From positions 62,001 to 126,000 of the forward strand of contig JAPYPR010000005.1 in NCBI GenBank assembly GCA_029937545.1: a DNA stretch of 64,000 bases, given 5' to 3'. Positions 36,071-43,350 of this stretch are shown in pieces (within the stretch, counting starts at the first letter, position 1; each line of letters starts with the position of its first letter). A program made the position numbers and the translations under genes. The notes beneath the pieces were generated by a model, which saw only the letters and a program-made list of their open reading frames with translations, did not search any database and had not been told where the DNA came from. The stretch comes from Erythrobacter sp. GTDB taxonomy: Bacteria > Pseudomonadota > Alphaproteobacteria > Sphingomonadales > Sphingomonadaceae.

Positions 36071-38068
36071 TTACCAGGAAGCCTGGAAGCCGGCCCGGGC
36101 GCCTACCTCGCCGGAGTCGAAGCCTACGCCGACGCCGCCGGTGAACACCGTGCTGTCGCTGATGCGGTAACCAAAGCTGGCCGAACCCGCGACGCGCTCG
36201 TTGAAGTAGCCGAAGCCCCCGGCCATGCCGAAGGTCTTGCCCGGCATGATGATCGGCGATTCCAGCGCCAGCGCCAGCGCGACGCCTTCATTGGCGCGCC
36301 GGGCCTGAGTGTTATTCTCGTCCGCTAGGTCGAACAGGATGCTCGTCTGGTTCTGGAGGTCCGAGATCGCTGCCGAATTGGCCGCTATGGCGCCGGTGTT
36401 GTTGGCGACCAGCATCGAGTTGGTCATGATCGCTGCCGAGTTGGCCTGCACGTCGCTGAAGCTGGCAAGATTGCTCGTGCCGTTGGAGCTGCTGACGCCG
36501 AGCGTGCCGTTGGCATCCGCCGTGACGAAGGCGATCGGGCCGACCTGCGAACCGCTGCTCGCGCCGAGCGAGGCGACGACCACCTGGCCGTCGTTCGTGG
36601 CGATCGCACCGTTACCGATGGCGACCGAGTTCGCACCCGAGGCTACTGCCTCGTTGCCCATCGCGATCGCACCGTCGCCGCTGGCTGCGGCTGCTTCACC
36701 GATCGCGACCGAGCGGACGCCCGATGCATTGGCGAGATGGCCCAGCGCGGTGGCGCGTTCGGCCCCTGCGCTCGACTGCCAGCCATAGGCGGTCGCGCCC
36801 GGACCAGTGGCGACGCTCTCTCCGCCGACCGCGGTGGTCGAGTTGCCCATCGCCATGGCAGTGTCGCCGATGGCGAGTGCGTCGACGCCGTTGGCGACGG
36901 CTTCGTTACCGATGGCGGTGCTGAAGTCGGTCTGCGCATCGGCATTCTCGCCGACCGCTACCGAGCGGACACCCTGCGCCGTGGCGAGGTGGCCGACAGC
37001 CGTGGCACGCTCTGCGCCGGCAACCGACTGCCAGCCGAAAGCGCTCGCGCCCGGACCGGTGGCAACGCTCTCGCCGCCGATGGCCGAGGTGGACGGACCG
37101 CTCGCGCTGGCGGTAAAGCCGACTGCGAGGGCATCTTCGCCGTCTGCCGTGGCCAAGCCGCCGACAGCAGTGGCGCCGAGGCCGGTTGCCTGGGCGTCTG
37201 CACCGAGCGAGGCGGAGTAGACGCCGTCCGCAACTGCGCCGTCGCCGTCGCCGTCGCCATCGCTACCGATCGAAATCGCACCGACCTGGCGTGCTTCTGC
37301 GTCGCCGCCGATCGCGATGCCGGCATCGTCGGTCGCCAGAGCGCCGAATGCGCCGCCGTCGGTGTTGCCGCCGATGGCGATGCCGCCGCGACCCTGGGCC
37401 GCTGCCGCTTCACCCACGGCCACCGAAGCGAAGCCGTCGGAAATGGCGAGATGGCCGAGCGCGGTCGAGCGCTCTGCATTGGCGCGAGCTTGCCAGCCAT
37501 AGGCCGAGGCACCCGGACCGGTCGCGACACTCTCGCCGCCGACTGCGGTGGTGGAATTACCCATCGCCATCGCGCTGTCGCCCACTGCCAGTGCATCGAC
37601 GCCATTAGCTACGGATTCGTTACCGATGGCGGTGCTGAAGTCGGTCTGCGCATCGGCATTCTCGCCGACTGCGGTCGAACGCTCGCCCTGAGCGGTGGCA
37701 AGGTGGCCGACAGCCGTGGCGCGCTCGCCGGTCGCTTCAGAGCGCCAACCGATGGCGCTGGCCCCCGGACCTTCGGCGAAAGCTTCGCCGCCGATCGCCG
37801 TGGTTGACGGGCCGCGAGCCGTGGCGGGCGCGGTACCCTCGTCGTCGCTGCCGACGGCGACGGCATCGGTGCCGTCCGCGATGGCACCGGTGCCGACGGC
37901 AACGCCGCCGTCGCCGGTCGTGGTCGCATCGGTGCCGCACTCGGTCGAGTTAGTGTTCGCGTCGTTGCATTCGGGCGTCTCGTCGGCCTGTGCGGACGTT
38001 GCCATTGCGAACATCGCAGTGCCGGCGAGCAGCGCGGCTGCCAGGTGGGTGTTGGTTGTCTTGATCAT
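36071..38068 (-). CDS. YadA-type trimeric autotransporter adhesin
   Basis: The 665-residue protein has a signal peptide (about 28 residues). A long head of 14-residue YadA-like repeats (pattern AVGxxAxAxG/SxAIG) fills about residues 50-520. A short helical stalk follows (NSAAIMTNSMLVANN, AAISDLQNQTSILFD), then the C-terminal membrane anchor (YFNERVAGSASFGYRISDS to AGFQASW). Such proteins form surface trimers that bind host or abiotic surfaces. About 143 residues of the head are duplicated 238 residues apart. AAGGAAG lies upstream of the ATG at 38068. It has its own terminator. Confidence 0.93.
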   Translation of the reverse strand: MIKTTNTHLAAALLAGTAMFAMATSAQADETPECNDANTNSTECGTDATTTGDGGVAVGTGAIADGTDAVAVGSDDEGTAPATARGPSTTAIGGEAFAEGPGASAIGWRSEATGERATAVGHLATAQGERSTAVGENADAQTDFSTAIGNESVANGVDALAVGDSAMAMGNSTTAVGGESVATGPGASAYGWQARANAERSTALGHLAISDGFASVAVGEAAAAQGRGGIAIGGNTDGGAFGALATDDAGIAIGGDAEARQVGAISIGSDGDGDGDGAVADGVYSASLGADAQATGLGATAVGGLATADGEDALAVGFTASASGPSTSAIGGESVATGPGASAFGWQSVAGAERATAVGHLATAQGVRSVAVGENADAQTDFSTAIGNEAVANGVDALAIGDTAMAMGNSTTAVGGESVATGPGATAYGWQSSAGAERATALGHLANASGVRSVAIGEAAAASGDGAIAMGNEAVASGANSVAIGNGAIATNDGQVVVASLGASSGSQVGPIAFVTADANGTLGVSSSNGTSNLASFSDVQANSAAIMTNSMLVANNTGAIAANSAAISDLQNQTSILFDLADENNTQARRANEGVALALALESPIIMPGKTFGMAGGFGYFNERVAGSASFGYRISDSTVFTGGVGVGFDSGEVGARAGFQASW
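36660..37814. repeat. Long direct repeat inside the adhesin head
   Basis: Bases about 36660-37100 and 37374-37814 are direct repeats offset by 714 bases (238 codons). Long stretches are identical, for example CGTTACCGATGGCGGTGCTG at 36904 and again at 37618. Each copy encodes a GPSTxAIGG to GEAAAAxG block. The spacing is a multiple of three, so recombination between copies would shorten or lengthen the head without breaking the frame. Confidence 0.8.
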
Positions 38069-38271
38069 GTGCTTTCTTCCTTTTCGGACCAGAAAGCCGA
38101 TCTGCGCGGGTCATCCCCTCCCACAGCAGACGACGATCGCCATCCGGGCTGCGCGAAGACCTGCGGGTCTCGGCTGCCGTCCCGACCGGGACAGCGCGCG
38201 CAGCTACCCGGACGGTGCCCGATCGGATGCACCGCGGATGAACAGAATTCTCGGAAAAGCGGTAAGCTATT

Positions 38272-38290
38272 GTTTCTTTAAGAAAGAAAC
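38272..38290. promoter_or_regulatory. Perfect inverted repeat between anti-sigma and adhesin genes
   Basis: GTTTCTTT (38272-38279) and AAAGAAAC (38283-38290) are perfect eight-base arms around AAG, seven bases downstream of the anti-sigma stop. No T-run follows on the minus strand, so it is not a typical terminator. An operator or mRNA-stabilising hairpin is possible. Confidence 0.4.
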
Positions 38291-38297
38291 TGCAGCG

Positions 38298-39041
38298 TCA
38301 GACCCGGTCGAGCGCGCCGGCAATCAGGATTGGCGGTGTCGGAGCCTCATGCGGAACGCCCGTGTCCTCTTCGAACGTGACCGCAAGTGTCGAACCCCCA
38401 ACTAGGAGCTCGGCCTCACGTGCCGAAAGATCGCGTGCGAAGCTGCCGCTTTGCGGGATCGATCCGAGCGAGACGGGGGCGCCGCCTTCGGGAATGACCC
38501 AGAGTTCGGGTGCCTGACCCTCGCCCGCCGTAAAGCCTTCGATAGACAGAGAGAGACGACGGTTCTGCGGATCGACCACACCTGCAAGCCTGCGCCCGGC
38601 CTCCTCGTCCTGCAATTGCGCGACGAACTGCTCGTTCGGTGCCAGGGCGACATCAGGCGGCAGCGTTTCGACCGTTTCGGGCGTGGAGAGGAACAAGACG
38701 AGCGCAGCCGCCGCCGCACCCAGCCCGGCAATCGCCGTAGCGATGCTCCACCCGGATGGGCCGCGCGACGGTCCGGCCATGGTCGCAACGGCCACCGGCG
38801 TATCCGCATCGAGCCGCGCTTCGATCCCGGCCCAGACGGACGGCGACGGCAGCATCCGACCCGCGGCCTCACCCATCGCACCTAGTCGGCGTTCCCACCA
38901 TGCAACGGCATCTGCGAAGTTTGCATCGCTCAGCATGGAGCGCTGCGCTGCACTCCGCTCCTCTCCCTCGAGAACGCCGAGAGCGTATTCGCCTGCGCGG
39001 ACGAAGGGATCGTCTTCCAGGATGGCGGGATCGTCAGCCAC
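38298..39041 (-). CDS. Anti-sigma factor, RskA-like
   Basis: The 247-residue protein has an N-terminal sigma-binding region (EYALGVLEGEERSAAQRSM, WWERRLGAMGEAAG), one membrane helix (about residues 98-116), and a periplasmic RskA-type domain (APELWVIPEGGAPVSLGSI, LAVTFEEDTGVP). Such proteins hold an ECF sigma factor at the inner membrane until an extracytoplasmic signal triggers their proteolysis or release. There is no zinc HxxxCxxC motif near the N-terminus. It overlaps the sigma gene by eight bases, which supports a stoichiometric pair. Confidence 0.88.
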   Translation of the reverse strand: MADDPAILEDDPFVRAGEYALGVLEGEERSAAQRSMLSDANFADAVAWWERRLGAMGEAAGRMLPSPSVWAGIEARLDADTPVAVATMAGPSRGPSGWSIATAIAGLGAAAAALVLFLSTPETVETLPPDVALAPNEQFVAQLQDEEAGRRLAGVVDPQNRRLSLSIEGFTAGEGQAPELWVIPEGGAPVSLGSIPQSGSFARDLSAREAELLVGGSTLAVTFEEDTGVPHEAPTPPILIAGALDRV

Positions 39042-39564
39042 CGAGGCATCCTTTCAGCCCGGCAAGCCCGCGCCTGATCCAGCTCTTCATCGTGCCCAAT
39101 GGCACGTTCACCTTCTCCGCTAACTCCGAATGCGAATAGCCCTCGAAAAACGCCAGCTTGATCGACCGGCGATGGTCGCCCTGCAATTCCTCGAGACACC
39201 GGGCGAGCGCGCGATTGTCTTCCATATCGCACAGCCATTCGTCGGCGGGCTTGATGTCGTCGTCTTCCACCTCTGGCAGCGTGTCGCCCGCCAGTTCCTC
39301 CCCGCGCGCACTCCGGCGCAGGTCGTTGAGAGCCGTGTTGCGGGCGATCGTGCAAAGCCACGTGATGGGGCTGCCCTTGGCCGAGTCGAAGCGGGCGGCG
39401 CGTTTCCACACCTTGACGTAAACGTCCTGCAGCAGGTCTTCGGCGCGCTCACGCTCCCGCACGATCCGCACGATCGTCGCAAACAGCTTCGCAGACGTCA
39501 TATCGTAGACGGTATGCAGAGCGGGACGGTCGCCCCTCGCAACCCCCGACATGGCATCCAGCAA
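39034..39564 (-). CDS. ECF RNA polymerase sigma factor
   Basis: The 176-residue group IV sigma factor has region 2 (VYDMTSAKLFATIVRIVRER, DLLQDVYVKVWKRAARFD) and region 4 (DHRRSIKLAFFEGYSHSELAEKVNVPLGTMKSWIRRGL), with no region 3 or 1.1. The start is uncertain. TTG at 39564 (LLDAMSG) has AGG about nine bases upstream, ATG at 39552 lacks one, and the coding character continues for several codons upstream of both. The partner is the overlapping anti-sigma factor. The target regulon is unknown; the adhesin just downstream is an obvious candidate. Confidence 0.9.
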   Translation of the reverse strand: MLDAMSGVARGDRPALHTVYDMTSAKLFATIVRIVRERERAEDLLQDVYVKVWKRAARFDSAKGSPITWLCTIARNTALNDLRRSARGEELAGDTLPEVEDDDIKPADEWLCDMEDNRALARCLEELQGDHRRSIKLAFFEGYSHSELAEKVNVPLGTMKSWIRRGLAGLKGCLGG

Positions 39565-39772
39565 TTCTGCGCGCCTGTCGATTAGGCTGGCTCCCCCTGA
39601 TCCGGCGGAAACTGTTTGAGTCCAATGGTTTTGTCAACAGCCGAAGCACGCCTTCGCACTTGCACAAAAAACCGCGAGCCAAAGGCGTCGCTCTGCGCTA
39701 TAGGGCCCACACTACCCGCGCGCCCAGAGCCGTGCCCCATGCACCGCAGCGCCGGACAACACACGAGATTCC

Positions 39773-41560
39773 ATGTCCTTCGAAACCCTTCCGCCGGTCA
39801 TCGGCGATGCGCTCGCCGCACGCGGCTATGATGCGCCCACATCCGTCCAGGCTGCCGTCATCGAACCGCAGGCCAAGGGCCGCGACCTCATCGTTTCGGC
39901 GCAGACCGGCAGTGGCAAGACGGTCGCCTTCGGCCTCGCGCTGGCTGACGATCTGCTCGCCGAAATGGGCGGCATGCCGCTCGCCAAAAAGCCCCTCGCC
40001 CTCGTCATCGCGCCCACGCGCGAGCTGGCGCTGCAGGTCAGCCGCGAGCTCGGCTGGCTCTATGCGGGTGCGGGCCTGCGTATCGCGACCTGCGTCGGCG
40101 GGATGGATGCGAGCAAGGAGCGGCGCAATTTGCGCGGTGGCCCGGCGATCGTCGTCGGCACGCCAGGGCGCCTGCGCGACCACATCGAGCGCGGTGCGCT
40201 GGACCTCTCCGACCTGATCGGCGTGGTGCTCGACGAAGCGGACGAGATGCTCGACATGGGCTTTCGCGAGGACCTGGAAGAGATTCTCGACGCAACACCC
40301 GATGCGCGGCGCACGCTGCTGTTCTCGGCCACCATGCCACGCCAGATCGAACGATTGGCCGAGCGCTACCAGCGTAATGCGCTGCGCCTCTCCCTCGTGG
40401 GCGAGGAGCGCGGGCATGGCGACATCGCCTATCAGGCGATCACTGTCGGCCCGTCGGAAATCGAGAATGCGGTGGTGAACCTGCTGCGCTTCCACGAGGC
40501 GGAGACGGCCATCGCCTTCTGCGCCACGCGCGAAAGCGTGCGGCGGCTCCACGCGACCCTCCAGAACCGCGGCTTCGGCGTCGTGGCGCTGTCGGGCGAG
40601 CATTCGCAGAGCGAGCGCAACAGCGCATTGCAAGCGCTGCGAGATGGCCGTGCGCGGGTGTGCGTGGCGACCGACGTGGCGGCGCGCGGGATCGACCTGC
40701 CGTCCTTGAGCCTCGTCATCCATGTCGAGATTCCGCGCGATGCCGAAACGCTGCAGCACCGCTCGGGCCGGACCGGGCGAGCCGGGCGCAAGGGGACCGC
40801 GGCCATCGTGGTGCCCTTTAACCGCCGTCGCCGGGTCGAAGGCATGCTGCGCGGTGCCGGGATCGACGCGCAATGGATGGACGCGCCGACCCCGCAGGCG
40901 ATCCGCAAGAAGGACCGCACGCGCCTGGTCGAGGCGATCACCGAGCCGCGCGAGTTCGAAGACGACGACCGCGAGATCGCCGCCGACATCATGAGCCGCA
41001 TGAGCCCCGAGGACATCGCCGCCGCGCTGGTCCATGCCCATCGTGCAGACCTGCCGGTGCCGGAAGAGCTGCTCGCCAACACTCCCGAAGCGCGCGAAAA
41101 GGCCAAGGCCGAAAAGCACCGGCCCGGCTTCGAGGACGTGGTGTGGTTCAAGATGGACATCGGCCGCCGCCACAATGCCGAGCCGCGCTGGATCCTCCCG
41201 CTGATCTGCCGCCGCGGGCACATCACCCGCAACGAGATCGGCGCGATCCGCATCGGCCAGCACGAGAGCTGGTTCCAGGTGCCGCGGGCCGTCGCCGGCA
41301 AGTTCGCCGACGCCGTGGCGCGCACCGCCTCACCCGACGACGAACAAGATGCCATCGCCATCGTCGAGTCGCCCGACGGTCCGCGCATCGAGGCGCGCCA
41401 GAACCGCAAGCATGGCGGGCCGAAGGTCCACGCCCGCCCGATGGGCAAGGGCGATCACGGCGGTCCTGGCAAGCGCCCCGGCGGTAAACCGCCGTTCAAG
41501 AAGGGCAAGGCGGGCGGTGGCAAACCCTTCAAAGGCAAGCGCAAGCCTGCGAAGAGCTAA
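39773..41560 (+). CDS. DEAD-box RNA helicase with DbpA-type RNA-binding domain
   Basis: The 595-residue protein carries motif Q region ARGYDAPTSVQ, Walker A AQTGSGKT, PTRELALQV, GTPGR, DEAD (VLDEADEMLDMG), SAT (LLFSATMP), ATDVAARGID and HRSGRTGRAGRKG. It then has a DbpA RNA-binding domain (VVWFKMDIGRRHNAEPRWILPLI, about residues 458-520) and a basic Gly/Lys/Pro-rich tail. The layout matches CsdA/DeaD- or DbpA-like helicases acting in ribosome assembly or cold adaptation; the exact orthologue is not certain. It is divergent from the sigma factor gene across about 208 bases. Confidence 0.93.
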   Translation: MSFETLPPVIGDALAARGYDAPTSVQAAVIEPQAKGRDLIVSAQTGSGKTVAFGLALADDLLAEMGGMPLAKKPLALVIAPTRELALQVSRELGWLYAGAGLRIATCVGGMDASKERRNLRGGPAIVVGTPGRLRDHIERGALDLSDLIGVVLDEADEMLDMGFREDLEEILDATPDARRTLLFSATMPRQIERLAERYQRNALRLSLVGEERGHGDIAYQAITVGPSEIENAVVNLLRFHEAETAIAFCATRESVRRLHATLQNRGFGVVALSGEHSQSERNSALQALRDGRARVCVATDVAARGIDLPSLSLVIHVEIPRDAETLQHRSGRTGRAGRKGTAAIVVPFNRRRRVEGMLRGAGIDAQWMDAPTPQAIRKKDRTRLVEAITEPREFEDDDREIAADIMSRMSPEDIAAALVHAHRADLPVPEELLANTPEAREKAKAEKHRPGFEDVVWFKMDIGRRHNAEPRWILPLICRRGHITRNEIGAIRIGQHESWFQVPRAVAGKFADAVARTASPDDEQDAIAIVESPDGPRIEARQNRKHGGPKVHARPMGKGDHGGPGKRPGGKPPFKKGKAGGGKPFKGKRKPAKS

Positions 41561-41575
41561 GCCGCCCGCCCGCGC

Positions 41576-42403
41576 TCAGTGCGTGAGCAGCAGCGGCACC
41601 GTCACATCGCCCAGCATGGCGCGGGTCGTTCCGCCGAAGATCCGCTCGGCAAGCCGGGTGCGGCCATAGGCGCCCATCGCGATCAGCCCGACCTTGCGCG
41701 CTTCTGCGGCCTTGCGCAGGGCGGCGTCGACGCCGTCCTCATCCTCGCCGATCTCGACCATCTCGCAGGAGATGCCGTGGCGCGAGAGGTAGTCCGCTCC
41801 GGCAACCGGCGGCAGGTCCGGCAAGTTGCCAGCGCCGCCTTTGCGCGACTTCTCCTTCGCGGTCGCCAGATAGACCTGGCTCGCCTGGCGCAGGAAGGGC
41901 ACCGCAGCCTTCAGCGCATGGCTCGCTTCGGCCGACCCGTCCCAGGCGACCAGCACCGGTGCGCCCACTTCGAAGCGCTGGCAGTCCGCCGGGAGCACCA
42001 GCACCGGGCAATCGGCGGTCACCGCCAGCTCCCCGGCCGTGAAAGACGCGCCTTTCTCATTCGTACGCGGTTCCTTAGCGCCGACCACGACGAGGTCGCT
42101 CAGGGATGATGCATGCAGCAACGCCAGGGCGGTTGGCCCGGCGGCATCGACCCAGTTCCACGCCACGCCCTCGTTGGCCATATCCTTCTGCGTCGTCTCC
42201 TTCAGAGCGGCTGCCTGCTCGCGCCAAACCGGCACCATCGCGGCAAAGGCGGCGCCATAAGGATCGACTGCACCCGCGGCCTCGTAAGGTATCGCGTGCA
42301 ACAATGTGAGATGCGCATCGAAAGCGCGAGTAATGTCGAGCACCGCGTCGAGGCGCTTCGAGAAACCGTCGTCGCCGGTCGCGTTGAACAGGATGGATTT
42401 CAT
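41576..42403 (-). CDS. Tandem universal stress protein
   Basis: The 275-residue protein contains two UspA domains. The second has the ATP-binding pattern LIAMGAYGRTRLAERIFGGTTRAML, corresponding to GxGxxG-like and GS/T residues near the C-terminus. The first (ILFNATGDDGFSKRLDAVLDITRAF) has a less complete nucleotide site. The start at 42403 (MKSILF) follows AGAAGGAAA by about seven bases, and longer in-frame starts upstream would read through the promoter gap. It is convergent with the helicase gene, 15 bases apart. Confidence 0.88.
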   Translation of the reverse strand: MKSILFNATGDDGFSKRLDAVLDITRAFDAHLTLLHAIPYEAAGAVDPYGAAFAAMVPVWREQAAALKETTQKDMANEGVAWNWVDAAGPTALALLHASSLSDLVVVGAKEPRTNEKGASFTAGELAVTADCPVLVLPADCQRFEVGAPVLVAWDGSAEASHALKAAVPFLRQASQVYLATAKEKSRKGGAGNLPDLPPVAGADYLSRHGISCEMVEIGEDEDGVDAALRKAAEARKVGLIAMGAYGRTRLAERIFGGTTRAMLGDVTVPLLLTH

Positions 42404-42594
42404 GGTGCGTTTCCTTCTCGAATATTCTGCAACAGACAAGCCCACATTGCCGTACTTGTCTGACAAAGTTACACCGAGTGCAAAGCCATTTCCTTGATCT
42501 AGCGCAAACGCGTCCAGAAATCGGCGGAGCGACGGTAACCCCGCATAACGCAAGGCAAATTGGAACGGGCGGTGCCGCGGGTCATTACCCCTGT

Positions 42595-43332
42595 ATGGAC
42601 ATCCAACGCGAGCAGCGGAAATTCCGCCAGGCCAAGCCGTCGCGCCTCGGCAGGGGCATCGAACGGCTCACCCACCCCTTGGGCAAGACCCTCGCCGATC
42701 TGGTGCCGAAGCGCGCGGTCCAGATGATTCTGAACGGCCTCGATCGGGCTGTCGACGCGCCGCAGCTGGTCCGTTTCGATCACGATCCCAAGGATATCAA
42801 CGCGGCCCATCGGGCTGCCAAGAAGGTCACCCGCGCGGCGCGTAGCGTCAGCGCGACGACCGGCGCGGCAGCGGGCCTCGGCGGCGCATTGTCAATGAGC
42901 GCCGATATCCCCGCCACCATTGCCATCGCCCTGCGCGTCATCCGCGATACGGGCCGCGCCTATGGCTTCGAAGGCGAAGGCGAAGCGGAGAAGCTGTTCC
43001 GCCTCCAGATTCTGGAACTCGCCGCGCTGAACGATCCCGAGCAGCGCAAGGCCCGCATCGCCGATCTCGAACAGGGCATCGGCGGGGAAGGCCAGCTGGT
43101 CCATACGGACCATGAACACATCACGCCCATCGTCGACCAGGTGGTCGAACGCATCAGCCGCGCCCTCGCCTTCGCCTCCGTCCGCAACCGTGTCGGTATG
43201 GTGGTGCCGCTGGTAGGATCGGTGGTCGGCGGGATCGTCAATTCCTCGTTCCAGAACGATGTCGGCAAGGCCGCCCGCTTCGCCTTCCAGGCCCGCCGCC
43301 TGCGCGCGGAAGAGGGCGTGGTCGAAGGGTGA
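42595..43332 (+). CDS. EcsC family protein
   Basis: The 245-residue protein matches the EcsC family. It has a basic N-terminus and a long amphipathic middle with a glycine-rich hydrophobic stretch (ATTGAAAGLGGALSMSADIPATIAIALRVI, shown here only as a landmark at about residues 86-115). A second such segment near the C-terminus contains VVPLVGSVVGGIVNSSFQNDVG. EcsC family proteins are of unknown molecular role, often next to transport or proteolysis genes; a peripheral membrane association is likely. The ATG at 42595 was chosen for a family-like MDIQREQRK start. Confidence 0.82.
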   Translation: MDIQREQRKFRQAKPSRLGRGIERLTHPLGKTLADLVPKRAVQMILNGLDRAVDAPQLVRFDHDPKDINAAHRAAKKVTRAARSVSATTGAAAGLGGALSMSADIPATIAIALRVIRDTGRAYGFEGEGEAEKLFRLQILELAALNDPEQRKARIADLEQGIGGEGQLVHTDHEHITPIVDQVVERISRALAFASVRNRVGMVVPLVGSVVGGIVNSSFQNDVGKAARFAFQARRLRAEEGVVEG

Positions 43333-43350
43333 GCGGGCGCAAAGCCTGCT

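Noticed and set aside
36660-37814. Regularly repeated segments as a CRISPR array
   Set aside because: The periodicity is coding (14-residue YadA repeats and one 238-codon duplication), with no spacer-repeat structure.
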